The position numbers were made by a program, and so were the translations under genes. From contig CADDZH010000002.1 in NCBI GenBank assembly GCA_902812455.1, forward strand, positions 1 through 64,000: a stretch of DNA of 64,000 nt. Reading direction: 5' to 3'. The notes beneath the pieces are model-generated. The model was not told the origin of the DNA. It saw only the letters and a list, made by a program, of their open reading frames with translations, and did no database searches. Below are positions 41,252 through 51,214 of this stretch, piece after piece. This DNA comes from Chloroflexota bacterium. Its GTDB lineage: Bacteria > Chloroflexota > Ktedonobacteria > Ktedonobacterales > Ktedonobacteraceae. The stretch's first letter is position 1, and every line of letters starts with the position of its first letter.

Positions 41252-44200
41252 ATTGCTGACGTGTTTTTTGACGGTGTCCAGGGAAATCACCAGCGTGTGA
41301 GCGATGTCCTGGTTCGAGGCCCCGGCAGCCAGCAGACGCAAGACCTCTTGCTCGCGCCGGGTGAGGGAGACGGCAGGCACGGAGGAGACGGCAGATGTCT
41401 GCCGCGCAGAAGCAAGCATAGGCGCCCCGGTGGTTGCCGTCACCACGGATGGACCCGCGTCTTGCTTCTCGTGCTCGAAGGCAGCCAGGAGCTTTGAAAG
41501 ATAGGCAGCGGTGGATTGAGCCGGCTCGGGCTTGTGGGAGTGCGGAACGAGCAACGCCAGCAGGGCTTGTCGCATCGGTTCGCCCTCATCCAGGTACACG
41601 CGCAAGTAGCCCTCTGGTTCTGTTAACGCGAAGAGGCGCGCCGCGATCGCACGTGCTCGTTCACTCTGGCCTGCATGGTGCAGCGCTACCAGCGACTGAG
41701 AGAGATAGGTAATGGTGACCGCCAGATTGGCCGGTCGATCCAGGTGCCCGCGAAAGCTGTCCAGCAACTCCAGCGCTTCCCGAAAGCGCTGCTCTGCAAA
41801 ATACACCCGTATCACGACCGGGAAAGCATCATACCAGCGGCCTTCCCATGGCCCCTCTGGAAAAACCACGCTCGCTGCCCACATGGACGCGGCCTCGAGC
41901 TGTCCCTGCGCCAGCCAGCACTGCGCTTGCATCACGGGCAGCCAAGCTGGGTAAACCCCAAAGCGCTCGCGCTGCACCAGCTGTTCCATCTCGTGCAGCG
42001 CAAGCTCGGCCGCTGAACGATCTCTTCTGGCCAGTTCGACCTGGATCAGCTCGGTGTACCCCCACTCCAGTTGCTCGAGCTGCTGCCAGGCGGCGGCGTA
42101 GTGCACGACCATCCGCAGCAGCGCACGCGCCTCCTCCAACCGGTTCCACTGGTAGTACACCTGCGCTAGCGCAATCTGGACATAGCCTTTCAGCAGGGCA
42201 AAGCCCTGCAGGTGTTCGATCTGGGTGAGGGCCTCCCGGCTCTCCTCAGAGGCCAGGTGCAGTTGACCGGCCCTCACCGCCGAGAGCGCCAGCCATTCCC
42301 TGACCCGGATGCTGGCATAGCGGGAGGCCCCCTGGCTCACCCGCTCTTTGACCGAAAGCAGCCGTGGCAATAATTGCGCCCCCTCGCGTCGGACCGAATA
42401 GTGGAAGGTGAAGCTGCCCCCCAGTGGGACCGTCTGCCAGATCGCCTCCTCGCCATGCTCCAGCGCCTCCTCGATCACCTCTTGCATGCTCAAGAGCCGC
42501 TCAACATCCCCGTTGGCGGTCGCTTCGATCACGGCCATCAACCGGCGGAGCACGCGCAGACGCCACTGGAGCAGGGCCTGTTCCGCGGCGGAGGCCTCCC
42601 GCTCGACGTCGCCTGCCTCTGCGCCGGTGGCTCCTAGCTGGAATCTGGGTGCGTCGATCTCGCCCTGCAAGGCGGCTTCGACCCGCGCCATGAGTTGCCG
42701 CGCCTGCTGGTAGCATCTTTCGCGCTGCTCCTGGGTGGTCTCGGCGACCGTATCGAGCAGGTAGAGCGCCGTGGTGAGCAGCAGGCGCGCATGTTCGCGC
42801 ACCTGCACCTCGGGTAGCGTCAGCACCCAGCGCGCCATCGTCGCCGCCTCTCCACGCACCCAAAACTGCTCGACCGTCTGCTCCATCAGGCGTGCCGCGG
42901 TGGAGTAGTCAGCGGCGGCAAGCCGATGGACAATGGCCTCGGCCCACTCTGCGTGTGCCTCATAAAAACTCGCAGCCCGGCGGTGCAAGAGCGGGACCAT
43001 CTCCGGTTGGGTGGTGTGCAAAGCTGCCAGCAGGGCTTCACGAAAGAGATCGTGCAGACGATACCAGCGCCGCTCTTCATCCAGCGGGACCAGGAAGAGG
43101 TTGGCTCGCTCCAGGAACACGAGCATCTGCTGGCTGGCCTCTCTGGTCGGTGCAGCGGTCACCGTCTGGCACACGGGGGCTGACATTTGGGAGAGGATAG
43201 CGGTGTGGAGTAAAAAGTCGCGCACATTGTTGGGCAGGCGTGAGAGGATCTCCTCCTGCACATAGTCCAACAGATAGCGCTGGCTACCGGCAAACGCCTG
43301 GAGGAACGCTGCGCGATCCTCGCGCTTCTGCAGGGTGAGGGCCGCCAGGTGCAAGCCGGCGATCCAGCCCTCGGTCCGGCTCAAAAGCTTCCGCACCTCC
43401 TCTTCGGAGAGCGGGGGGAAGAGCATCTGGCCGAGATACTGGCTGGCCTCGCCCTCCTGGAAGCGGAGATCGTCTGCCCGGATCTCACAGAGCTGTCCGC
43501 GCACCCGCCACCGCGCCAGCGGCAACTCCGGGTCCACGCGGCTGGCGAGGATCAGATGCACGTGAGCAGGCAGATGCTCCAGGAAGAAGCTCATCCCCTG
43601 ATGGATGGCTGGGTCTTCGATCACCTGATAATCATCCACAATGAGCACGACGGGGGTCGGGGTGGCGGAGTGCCCTTCCAGTTCCTGGAGCAACGCGGTG
43701 AGGATGGTGGAAAGCGGCGGCGGCTGGGGTGACTCGAGCAGCGCTACCGCGGTTTCCCCAAAGCCCGGCGCATACCCTCCACCGCGTCGCAGGGCCGCGA
43801 TCAGTGCGACCCAGAAGCGGGTCGGGCTCGTGTCCAACTCCTCCAGCGAGAGCCAGGCGACCTGCGCCTCGTGTCGGCGCGCCCAGGCGGAAAGCAGCGT
43901 GGTTTTGCCAAAGCCTGCCGGGGCCGAGAGCAGCGTCAGCGGAGTGGCAAGCGCGCCATCGAGCGCCGAGAGCAAGAGCTCCCGTTCCACCAGCGCCTTC
44001 GGCAAGCGCGGCGGAGCCAGCCTGCCAGAGAGCAAGAGCGTTCCCTGCTCGAGCGCCTGCCGGGGCTGCTGTTCGCGCAAAAGCGCCTGCGCCGTCTCCT
44101 CCAAATGAGCCAGCGAAAGGGTCTCCGTCCGTCCAAGATAGCGCTTGCGGGTGCGGCCCTCTTTCGTCTGGTAGGCATACCAGTAGGCTCCCCCACGTGG

Positions 44201-44392
44201 CCTGCGCTCCAGGTAGACATTGAGTGAACCTTCTTTGCCGTGGAAGGCAAAAGAAGTGGCCTCCCGGAGCCAGCACTGCCACGTGGCTTCGTCTGTGAGC
44301 TGAAAACGCTGCTCCAGCCGATCCCGTGTATGTAGCTCATACAGGCGCTGCTCCTCGGACCAGATGAGCGCGTGAAGTGGTGTTCTGGACAT
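41180..44392 (-). CDS. Large MalT/LAL-type LuxR family ATP-dependent regulator
   Basis: A 1070-residue transcriptional activator. An N-terminal segment of about 120 residues with WYAYQTKEGRTRKRYLG precedes the STAND ATPase: Walker A in LLSAPAGFGKTTLLSAW (about 170), Walker B in VVLIVDDYQVI, then LASRVDPELPLARWRVRGQL. A long helical TPR-like region follows (about 450-900), and the C-terminal LuxR helix-turn-helix reads SLTRREQEVLRLLAAGASN and HVSNLLGKLGASNRTQAI. Ligand binding to the TPR part would drive ATP-dependent multimerisation. AGGGAAGG precedes the ATG. Its 3' end is duplicated at 34257-34407. Confidence 0.93.
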   Translation of the reverse strand: MSRTPLHALIWSEEQRLYELHTRDRLEQRFQLTDEATWQCWLREATSFAFHGKEGSLNVYLERRPRGGAYWYAYQTKEGRTRKRYLGRTETLSLAHLEETAQALLREQQPRQALEQGTLLLSGRLAPPRLPKALVERELLLSALDGALATPLTLLSAPAGFGKTTLLSAWARRHEAQVAWLSLEELDTSPTRFWVALIAALRRGGGYAPGFGETAVALLESPQPPPLSTILTALLQELEGHSATPTPVVLIVDDYQVIEDPAIHQGMSFFLEHLPAHVHLILASRVDPELPLARWRVRGQLCEIRADDLRFQEGEASQYLGQMLFPPLSEEEVRKLLSRTEGWIAGLHLAALTLQKREDRAAFLQAFAGSQRYLLDYVQEEILSRLPNNVRDFLLHTAILSQMSAPVCQTVTAAPTREASQQMLVFLERANLFLVPLDEERRWYRLHDLFREALLAALHTTQPEMVPLLHRRAASFYEAHAEWAEAIVHRLAAADYSTAARLMEQTVEQFWVRGEAATMARWVLTLPEVQVREHARLLLTTALYLLDTVAETTQEQRERCYQQARQLMARVEAALQGEIDAPRFQLGATGAEAGDVEREASAAEQALLQWRLRVLRRLMAVIEATANGDVERLLSMQEVIEEALEHGEEAIWQTVPLGGSFTFHYSVRREGAQLLPRLLSVKERVSQGASRYASIRVREWLALSAVRAGQLHLASEESREALTQIEHLQGFALLKGYVQIALAQVYYQWNRLEEARALLRMVVHYAAAWQQLEQLEWGYTELIQVELARRDRSAAELALHEMEQLVQRERFGVYPAWLPVMQAQCWLAQGQLEAASMWAASVVFPEGPWEGRWYDAFPVVIRVYFAEQRFREALELLDSFRGHLDRPANLAVTITYLSQSLVALHHAGQSERARAIAARLFALTEPEGYLRVYLDEGEPMRQALLALLVPHSHKPEPAQSTAAYLSKLLAAFEHEKQDAGPSVVTATTGAPMLASARQTSAVSSVPAVSLTRREQEVLRLLAAGASNQDIAHTLVISLDTVKKHVSNLLGKLGASNRTQAISQARARSLL

Positions 44393-44704
44393 GGGACCTT
44401 CCCTGTGTCACCTATGTTCCCCATTCCCCCCCATTCCTCCCAACATGAGAGGAGTATAGCAAAGATGAAGCCACCAGGCAAGGAGTTCATAACTTTGGCC
44501 TTTCGAGGGAAGCGTATACAGGAAAGTAAGATGGGAGGAGATTACTACTATTCCTGAAGTTTTTCTGCAAAACCATGCTTCCCTATCAAGGACGCTAACG
44601 ACCCGTAAACCCAAAAATGCATTGCTCTGACTTTTCCATCACGCTCAGCCCTCTGCAAAACTATGGTATTATGCATCTGCAAAACCATGGGAATAATGCC
44701 ATAG
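44393..44704. other. Intergenic region with recurring CTGCAAAACYATG motif
   Basis: No gene. CTGCAAAACCATGCTTCCCT (44565-44584), CTCTGCAAAACTATGG (44651-44666) and TCTGCAAAACCATGGG (44676-44691) are three forms of one motif that also occurs after tRNA-Sec. The motifs lie upstream of the LuxR-type gene and next to the end of the glycosylase gene; their role is unknown. Confidence 0.45.
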
Positions 44705-45673
44705 CTATACCCTTATCAGTTTTTCCAGCCACGGCACACTTTCATGCTTCCTCCTCCACCAGACATCTTCCCAGATATAATGGACAGCCAGTTGCTTGTA
44801 CTCTCCATATTGCTCGAAATGGTTCAGCAATTGCTCGACCGGTACAGGCTCTTCAGGGTTCGCGTCAAAAAATAGCTTCGAGTAGATTTTCTGCTCCCAG
44901 GGAGAGATATGATCGAAAAAGTCCCAATGATGAAAAACATCAAATAACAGGTACCACACTGTCGCCGGGCCAACGCCATACAACTGGAGTAACACTTTCC
45001 TTTGCACCTGCATATCTTTTCCTCTTAACTCACCCTCATCAATCAAGCCCTGAGCAAACTGATCGTCAATCTTCTTGATCGATCTGGCTCTATACCCCAC
45101 CTTTAAGGCTCTCAACTCTTCTTCCGTGGCGTGTTGCAACCCACCCGACTCCCAAAAACACCACAACTGCTTGCCATCAAATTCGAGTTGCTTCCCATAG
45201 CGCTCCAGCAGAGCCTGAAACATCTGCATAGAACGCCGTACTGTCGCGTTTTGTAGAACGATGCCAATCACCAGATACTCATACAGTGAACTAGGATGTC
45301 CTGGTCTCATCCCTCTCCATCGCTCGATAATCGGGCCGAGCACCGGATCATCCGCGAAAGCCGCATAGAATGCCGATAAATCGCAATCCAGGTTATACCT
45401 GTAGCGAACCTCATCTAGCAGGGTATCGATAAACGCATCATCCAGCGCGTGCTGGTAATACAGTTCCACCAGTATGCCCGGCTCCTCAGTCGTACCATGA
45501 CGCACAAACTTCAAGCCGAGCTGCTTGCCTTGCCAGTTCCACGCCTGCCATCGGATACCCGGTTCCCAGTCATTATCTCCCGAAGTAAAATGATCCGGTT
45601 TATGGAACGTAGCATCAAAATCAAAGGGACTCGTAGGCAGAATTTCTCTCAAGCCAATTTTCTCTAGCTTCAT
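44705..45673 (-). CDS. HhH-GPD DNA glycosylase (AlkA/OGG-like)
   Basis: A 322-residue base-excision repair enzyme. The helix-hairpin-helix is LLQLYGVGPATVWYLLFD (about 230-247), and the catalytic Asp should be in WDFFDHISPW shortly after. LQNATVRRSMQMFQALLERYG is the usual glycosylase entry helix. It would remove alkylated or oxidised bases; the subtype is uncertain and the N-terminal 110 residues resemble the AlkA beta domain only loosely. GGAAGGAGA precedes the ATG. Confidence 0.8.
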   Translation of the reverse strand: MKLEKIGLREILPTSPFDFDATFHKPDHFTSGDNDWEPGIRWQAWNWQGKQLGLKFVRHGTTEEPGILVELYYQHALDDAFIDTLLDEVRYRYNLDCDLSAFYAAFADDPVLGPIIERWRGMRPGHPSSLYEYLVIGIVLQNATVRRSMQMFQALLERYGKQLEFDGKQLWCFWESGGLQHATEEELRALKVGYRARSIKKIDDQFAQGLIDEGELRGKDMQVQRKVLLQLYGVGPATVWYLLFDVFHHWDFFDHISPWEQKIYSKLFFDANPEEPVPVEQLLNHFEQYGEYKQLAVHYIWEDVWWRRKHESVPWLEKLIRV

Positions 45674-45906
45674 AGAGAAGTATCTCCTTCCTTTGCTCAG
45701 CTATAGCATATCATACGACTACCGCCTGATAGCAACTGTTCAGAGCAGAAAAAAAGCTAAAGATACCCGCCTTCCTGCTGTGAGCAAAGCTGATAAATTA
45801 TGTGCGAATTTTACGCAGTCGCAACGTCTAGTTGATGAACCGCCATATCGAGCTTACGATCCGGCGTGGGACCTCTTCAGGAGGTTATAAAAGAGGAGAA
45901 GAACTC

Positions 45907-46347
45907 ATGGCATTAGAAGAAGATAAACGGCTGCGCATTAGCTTTGCGGAAGTCCTCGATATAGCGGACGTGACTGCAGGTAATGAAGGGTGTGCAGAAG
46001 CCGAACATGAGGCGCTGGAAAGAAAGATCTTCGGGCTAGCACTGGCTATCGCCACCGAACCCTCAAAATTGGCACAGGTTCGCCAGATGCTGGTACAGTT
46101 GCAGGAACAAAGAGACCTCCCTGAAGAATTCTCTACCTGGGCGCTGAGGCAAATTGACGAACGAGTGACCTCGATGGCCCTTGAGTACGCTCATAACGCA
46201 GAGCTCCTGCTGCAAATTCTCTCGTTCAAAGGCGGAACCCTCAAAGACCTCATCCAGACGATTGAAGACCTGTACCAGCGCGAGCAAATCTCCCAGCGGG
46301 TCTATGTCGCGGCCAAACTGATGCTCAGGGCAGCCGGACACTGGTGA
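45907..46347 (+). CDS. Helical hypothetical protein, 146 residues
   Basis: No family recognised. The protein is soluble, acidic and almost wholly helical (ERKIFGLALAIATEPSKLAQ, LKDLIQTIEDLYQREQISQ), with no signal peptide. AGAGGAG lies before the ATG at 45907; the longer frame to 45832 has no ribosome site. The next gene starts 24 bases after its stop, so the two are probably co-transcribed. Confidence 0.65.
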   Translation: MALEEDKRLRISFAEVLDIADVTAGNEGCAEAEHEALERKIFGLALAIATEPSKLAQVRQMLVQLQEQRDLPEEFSTWALRQIDERVTSMALEYAHNAELLLQILSFKGGTLKDLIQTIEDLYQREQISQRVYVAAKLMLRAAGHW

Positions 46348-46370
46348 AGAGGACTGGAGAAGGGACTCCT

Positions 46371-47756
46371 ATGGTTGAACTGGCGATCCACCCAAAGGCG
46401 GCACAGGCATGGCAGGCGCGTCTACATGGCCAACTCATCTGCATGGGCGATGATGACTACAACAGTGCCCGCCGGGTCTGGAACGGCATGATTGACAGGT
46501 ACCCGGCTTTGATCGTCCTCTGTGCCAGTGCTGTCGATGTTGTGACTGCTATTGAGTTCGCTCGCGATCATCACCTGCTTGTGGCCGTGCGCAGCGGCGG
46601 GCACAGCATCAGTGGCAGCTCCTCCTGCGATGGTGGCATGGTTATCGATCTCTCGTGCATGAAAGGTATATGGGTCAATCCAGAGAAGAAGACGGCCTGG
46701 GCTCAAGCTGGTCTCACGCTCGGCGAGTTTGTGCAAGCAACGCAGGCATACGGGCTTGCCACGACCACCGGCACCGTCAGCTCCACTGGCCTGGCGGGCC
46801 TGACGCTAGGTGGTGGCCTGGGCTGGTTCATGGGCAAGTACGGCCTGACCATTGATAACCTGCTATCGGTGAACCTCGTCACAGCGGATGGTCGAATGCT
46901 TAGAGCCAGCGCTGCTGAGCACCCCGACCTGTTCTGGGGCGTGCGCGGCGGCGGTGGAAATTTTGGCATCGTGACCGCCTTCGAGTTCCAACTCCACCCG
47001 GTTGGCCCCATGCTGGCGGGTAAGGTTGTGTACCCAATGGAGCATGCACGCGAGGTGCTGCGCTTCTACCGTGAGTACACCCGCACTGCTCCCGATGAAC
47101 TGACGGCCTATGCGTCCCTTTTCATAGCGCCAACTGGTCTCCCTGCGATTGCCATCAGTCTCTGCTACTGTGGATCTCTTGAGGAAGGTGAGAGCGTAAT
47201 CGCGCCGGTACGGCAGTTCGGTAAACCACTTGTCGATCAAATCCGCCTGCGCTCCTACCTCAAGATGATCACCCAGGCCGACTTGGGAGCACCGTCTGGA
47301 CGCTGCTACTACGAGAAGGCCAGCACCCTCTCAAATCTGAGCGACGAAGCCATCGAGGCCTTGGTGGAGTACGGCACAGCCTGCACTTCACCATGCTCGC
47401 AGATCTTGATCCAGCACGTCCACGGCGCAGCGAGCCGGGTGGATCCGTTCGAGACCGCCTTTGTGCTGCGTGGCGACTCCTATGTTATCTGCATGGTGGC
47501 TGCATGGGACGACAGCGAAGCCAGCCAGCCTCACCGGCATATGGCGTGGACCCATGCTTGCTGGAAGGCCTTAGAGCCTTTTGCCAGCAGTGGAGTCTAT
47601 GTCAACTTCCTGGGCCAGGAGGGAGAGGGACGAGTGCGAGCTGCTTACGGTGTCAACTACGAACGGCTGGTTGCCCTCAAGAACACGTATGACCCGGCGA
47701 ACTTTTTTGCACTGAATCAGAACATCAAACCTACCAGGTCTGGCTTATTGCTGTAA
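46371..47756 (+). CDS. Berberine bridge enzyme-like FAD oxidoreductase
   Basis: A 461-residue flavoprotein of the VAO/BBE family. The FAD domain carries AVRSGGHSISGSSSCDGG, where His would bind FAD covalently, LTLGGGLGWFMGKYGLTIDN and GVRGGGGNFGIVTAFEF; the BBE C-terminal element is AAYGVNYERLVALKNTYDPANFFALNQNI. The second covalent residue (Cys after YGLT in bicovalent enzymes) is Ile here, so FAD is probably attached by His only. Such enzymes oxidise sugars, alkaloids or polyketides with oxygen. The start at 46371 has AGAAGGGA upstream. Confidence 0.9.
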   Translation: MVELAIHPKAAQAWQARLHGQLICMGDDDYNSARRVWNGMIDRYPALIVLCASAVDVVTAIEFARDHHLLVAVRSGGHSISGSSSCDGGMVIDLSCMKGIWVNPEKKTAWAQAGLTLGEFVQATQAYGLATTTGTVSSTGLAGLTLGGGLGWFMGKYGLTIDNLLSVNLVTADGRMLRASAAEHPDLFWGVRGGGGNFGIVTAFEFQLHPVGPMLAGKVVYPMEHAREVLRFYREYTRTAPDELTAYASLFIAPTGLPAIAISLCYCGSLEEGESVIAPVRQFGKPLVDQIRLRSYLKMITQADLGAPSGRCYYEKASTLSNLSDEAIEALVEYGTACTSPCSQILIQHVHGAASRVDPFETAFVLRGDSYVICMVAAWDDSEASQPHRHMAWTHACWKALEPFASSGVYVNFLGQEGEGRVRAAYGVNYERLVALKNTYDPANFFALNQNIKPTRSGLLL

Positions 47757-47880
47757 GACGCAAACTTCGCGTCTTCCCGCGATTCTTTTCATGTTTTCAT
47801 GAAGAGAAAATCCGCTTTACTCAATCTGAAGATTTGCGGGATGTGATGCAACGAGCTGGTGTTATTAATCGGCCTGATAT

Positions 47881-48993
47881 CTACTTCCTGGAAGAGGTAG
47901 AACATTTCTCCAGATGAGTGAGAGTTCTCCCCAGTAACTCTGAAGCGTTGTGGATCACATCCGCGACCGTCACTCCTTGCAGGCATGTATAGCCGAGAGG
48001 ACACTGGCTGAGGTAGCAGGGGCGACACGGGACATGTACCGACAGCCAACGGTGCCGCGCCGGGTCGCCGGATGCCCAGTCCTCGACCCTGGCCGCGCCG
48101 AAAATGGTGATGCTGGGTGTGCCGGTGGCAGCGGCGACGTGAGCAGGGCCGGAGTCGTTGGAGATGAAGAGATGCAGGCGTTCGATGAGAGCCGCCAGCG
48201 TGCCCAGGTTCGTCTGCCCCGCTGCGTTTAGCGCAGGGTGATGCATGAGCGCACACACCTGCTCACACATCGCCCATTCATCTTTGCCTCCTGTGATCAC
48301 GACCGCCGCGCCGTACTCCTCGGCAAGATAGTCACCGACTGCAGCGAAGCGGTCGAGCGCCCAGCGCCGCGTCGCTACTCTGGCCCCCGGGTGTATCCCT
48401 ACAAGTGGGCGTCCAGAGGCCAGCCATGCTCCGAGTGCGGGATGCTCCTGGAGTTCTATACGGTCCTCAGGCAAGATAGTTAGTTCCATGTGATCATCGG
48501 TGTCCGGCATCCCAAGCGCCCGCATAAGAGCCAGCAGGCGATGTACCTCCCGTCCCTCGGATGGATATGGGATGGAGAAATCAAGTCCCAGGTTGGTCTC
48601 GTCCGGCCGGGTAAAGCCAACCGTATAGCGGGCACCCAGCAGCACGGTGAACGGGTTACTGAAGACACCGCTGCCATGAAGCTGAATTGCCAGGTCGTAG
48701 CGCTCCTCCTGCATACGAGCGAGAAAGGCCAGCGTGCGCGAAGGGTTGATCTCCTGGTCGGCAATACCCGGATAGCCGGGAAACTCCATGAAGTCGTCGA
48801 GCGCGCGACAGCGGCGCACGAATTCACGGGCCAGTGGCAGTCCGATGAGTGTAATATGGGCTAACGGTAAGCCCGCTCGCAGTGAGCGCAGGGCCGGTGT
48901 GGCGCAAAGCAGGTCGCCCAGGCGTAGAGCGCGCATCACCACCACTCTAGCCGGTTGAGAGGCTAACTGAGCCAGGATAGGCTCACTCTCCAT
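47881..48993 (-). CDS. Glycosyltransferase family 9 (heptosyltransferase-like)
   Basis: A 370-residue GT-B enzyme. VVVMRALRLGDLLCATPALRSL opens the N-terminal domain, VGIHPGARVATRRW starts the C-terminal one, and the donor site is LFISNDSGPAHVAAATG. It adds a heptose or other sugar to a surface glycan; as no LPS genes are here, a wall or exopolysaccharide is likely. The C-terminus has a Cys-rich stretch (CRPCYLSQCPLGYTC) typical of the family. AAGGAGAATTAG precedes the ATG. It stands alone, convergent with the BBE gene. Confidence 0.88.
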   Translation of the reverse strand: MESEPILAQLASQPARVVVMRALRLGDLLCATPALRSLRAGLPLAHITLIGLPLAREFVRRCRALDDFMEFPGYPGIADQEINPSRTLAFLARMQEERYDLAIQLHGSGVFSNPFTVLLGARYTVGFTRPDETNLGLDFSIPYPSEGREVHRLLALMRALGMPDTDDHMELTILPEDRIELQEHPALGAWLASGRPLVGIHPGARVATRRWALDRFAAVGDYLAEEYGAAVVITGGKDEWAMCEQVCALMHHPALNAAGQTNLGTLAALIERLHLFISNDSGPAHVAAATGTPSITIFGAARVEDWASGDPARHRWLSVHVPCRPCYLSQCPLGYTCLQGVTVADVIHNASELLGRTLTHLEKCSTSSRK

Positions 48994-49162
48994 CTAATTC
49001 TCCTTGCCGGGACATCTAAGGGGTTGAAAATGCCTATGGATATGACGAAAGGAGAGCAAAAAAAGAGACTCTGCATTTGAACAGGGCAAGAGATACAACA
49101 GCTTGCATCCCCTGCTACAATTACGACATCGATTCTATCGTTTCCTGAGAAGAGGAGTTAGC

Positions 49163-50149
49163 ATGCGCACCATTGCCATCGAAGAACATTTCCTGTCCCC
49201 TGGGTTCAGGGAGATAATGAATAGAAATGCGTCCAGTCAAGGGAGAGGCCCAGGTAGGACAGTCGCTGACGAACGAGAGGCGAAGCTGAGCGATCTTGGC
49301 TCGCTTCGTCTGAAAGATATGGATGCAAACGGGATCGATCTCCAGGTGATCTCTCACGCAGTGACATATGTGGATGCGCTTCCTGTTGATGAGGAGAAAA
49401 GGTTGACGCGAGAAGCGAACGATCAACTGGCAGCCGCTATCGGGGCTTTTCCCGATCGCTTCGCCGGATTTGCCACCCTGCCAATGACAGATCCAGAGGC
49501 TGCTGCCGGTGAGCTTGAGCGGGCCGTGCATTCGCTTGGATTGAGAGGTGCCATGATCAATGGCACGACAAACGGGCGTTTTCTCGACGATCCTTCCTTC
49601 CTGCCGATTTTGGAGCGGGCCGTTGCTCTCGATGTGCCAATTTATATTCATCCTGCATTGCCGCCCGCTGCTGTGTGTGAAGCATATTACACAGGCTTCG
49701 ACCCGGCGGTAAACTACTTTTTGTCGGCTGGCGGTTGGGGCTGGCACTCAGAGACCGGCATTCACGCCCTGAGACTGATCCTGTCCGGGGTGTTTGATCG
49801 CTTGCCGGCCTTGCAGATCATCATTGGGCATATGGGCGAGATGATCCCTTTTATGCTCGCGCGCATCAATAACACGCTCGCGTCCGTGGCAAAGAACTTG
49901 CAGCGCCCAGTGCCTGATTACTTTTTGCAAAATTTCCATATCACGACCAGCGGCTTCTTCACCAATCCGCCGCTTTTGCTCGCTCTACAGGTCATGGGGG
50001 CCGATCGCATCATATTCGCGGTCGATTATCCCTATAGCAGGAATGAGCAAGGGCGGGCGTTCCTGGATAACGCATCCATCAGCCCTGCTGATAAGGAGAA
50101 GATCAGCCATCTCAATGCCGAGCGGCTCCTGAAGCTTGAGCAAGCATAA
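49163..50149 (+). CDS. Amidohydrolase 2 family protein (ACMSD/resorcylate decarboxylase-like)
   Basis: A 328-residue TIM-barrel metal enzyme. TIAIEEHF near the N-terminus gives the Glu-x-His ligand pair seen in gamma-resorcylate and related decarboxylases; IYIHPALPP, IIIGHMGEM and FAVDYPYS supply the later His and Asp. It probably decarboxylates or hydrolyses an aromatic or dienoic acid. I start at 49163 (AGAGGAG upstream); the longer frame from 49103 has no site. The EamA permease gene follows by 21 bases and may export or import the product. Confidence 0.87.
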   Translation: MRTIAIEEHFLSPGFREIMNRNASSQGRGPGRTVADEREAKLSDLGSLRLKDMDANGIDLQVISHAVTYVDALPVDEEKRLTREANDQLAAAIGAFPDRFAGFATLPMTDPEAAAGELERAVHSLGLRGAMINGTTNGRFLDDPSFLPILERAVALDVPIYIHPALPPAAVCEAYYTGFDPAVNYFLSAGGWGWHSETGIHALRLILSGVFDRLPALQIIIGHMGEMIPFMLARINNTLASVAKNLQRPVPDYFLQNFHITTSGFFTNPPLLLALQVMGADRIIFAVDYPYSRNEQGRAFLDNASISPADKEKISHLNAERLLKLEQA

Positions 50150-50170
50150 GCCTCTTGTAAGGACACAACC

Positions 50171-51010
50171 ATGAGTCGCACCCTTGCTACCGTTATCTTC
50201 GGCCTTGCCGCTTCCCTGTGCTGGGGGAGCGGCGATTTCAACGGCGGGCTTGCTTCCCGGCGCTCCAGCGCCTCGAGCGTCGTTATAGCCGCTTACGCGG
50301 TTGGCTTTGTGCTGCTGGTCGCGCTTGCATTGATCTGGAAAGAGCCGTTTCCCACTTCTACCGACCTGCTCTGGGGAGGGCTGGCCGGACTAGCAGGAGC
50401 GATAGGACTGATATCGTTCTACTCGGCAATGGCAATTGGAAGGATGGGGATTGCCGCTCCCGTTTCTGCCGTGCTGACCGCTGCATTGCCCGTTCTCTTC
50501 AGCACATTCACAGAGGGATTGCCCAGTTCATTCCAGCTTGCCGGCTTCGTCCTGGCCCTGCTCGCCATAGGGCTGATCTCACGTCCAGAGCAAGCAAAAG
50601 GGCGTCCAGAAGGGATCGGGCTGGCCCTGCTGGCCGGCTGTGGCTTTGGCTGCTTCTTCATCTTCATCAGCCGCGTGAACCATACTGCGACCTTCTGGCC
50701 CCTGGCAGCCGCGCGCCTCTCGTCAGTGCTCTTTTTGCTCATCGTCGTTGCAATCCGCCGGCAAGAGATGCTGCCCAAGATGCGGGTCGCCCCTCTTATA
50801 TTGCTTGCCGGGATACTGGATGCCATCGGAAATGCGTTTTTCGTGCTCGCTACCCATAGTGGGCGGCTCGATGTGGCGGCTGTTCTCTCCTCTCTCTACC
50901 CTGCAGCGACAGTGCTGCTGGCAGCGCTCGTGCTGCGTGAGCGTGTAACCCGCGTCCAGGGCATTGGTATTCTACTTGCGCTGGTGGCCGTCCCATTGAT
51001 CTCGGCATAA
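50171..51010 (+). CDS. EamA/DMT family transporter
   Basis: A 279-residue membrane protein with ten helices in two EamA repeats. SLCWGSGDFNGGLASRR starts the first repeat, and LYPAATVLLAALVLRERVT ends the second. Members export amino acids or metabolites. AAGGA precedes the ATG. It is probably co-transcribed with the amidohydrolase gene. The 200 bp that follow hold no gene. Confidence 0.87.
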   Translation: MSRTLATVIFGLAASLCWGSGDFNGGLASRRSSASSVVIAAYAVGFVLLVALALIWKEPFPTSTDLLWGGLAGLAGAIGLISFYSAMAIGRMGIAAPVSAVLTAALPVLFSTFTEGLPSSFQLAGFVLALLAIGLISRPEQAKGRPEGIGLALLAGCGFGCFFIFISRVNHTATFWPLAAARLSSVLFLLIVVAIRRQEMLPKMRVAPLILLAGILDAIGNAFFVLATHSGRLDVAAVLSSLYPAATVLLAALVLRERVTRVQGIGILLALVAVPLISA

Positions 51011-51214
51011 AGGCGCAGCTACTCATGTTGCCGTCCCTTTATCGGGGATGCCCAGATCACTATGCCAACGACCTGCAGTGGGAGCATACCATCTTTGTGA
51101 AACTGCGAAAGCAGAATTCGCTCGACCTCCCCGTTCTTTTGGATGGACAGGGGTGAGTTTTCTTGAATAGAGGTGGAACATGAGAAGTGATTTTTCCGGC
51201 AAATGGCAAAGACA

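Noticed and set aside
43641..44223. Long plus-strand ORFs opposite the LuxR-type regulator
   Set aside because: Shadow frames from GC-rich codons of a well-supported minus-strand gene.
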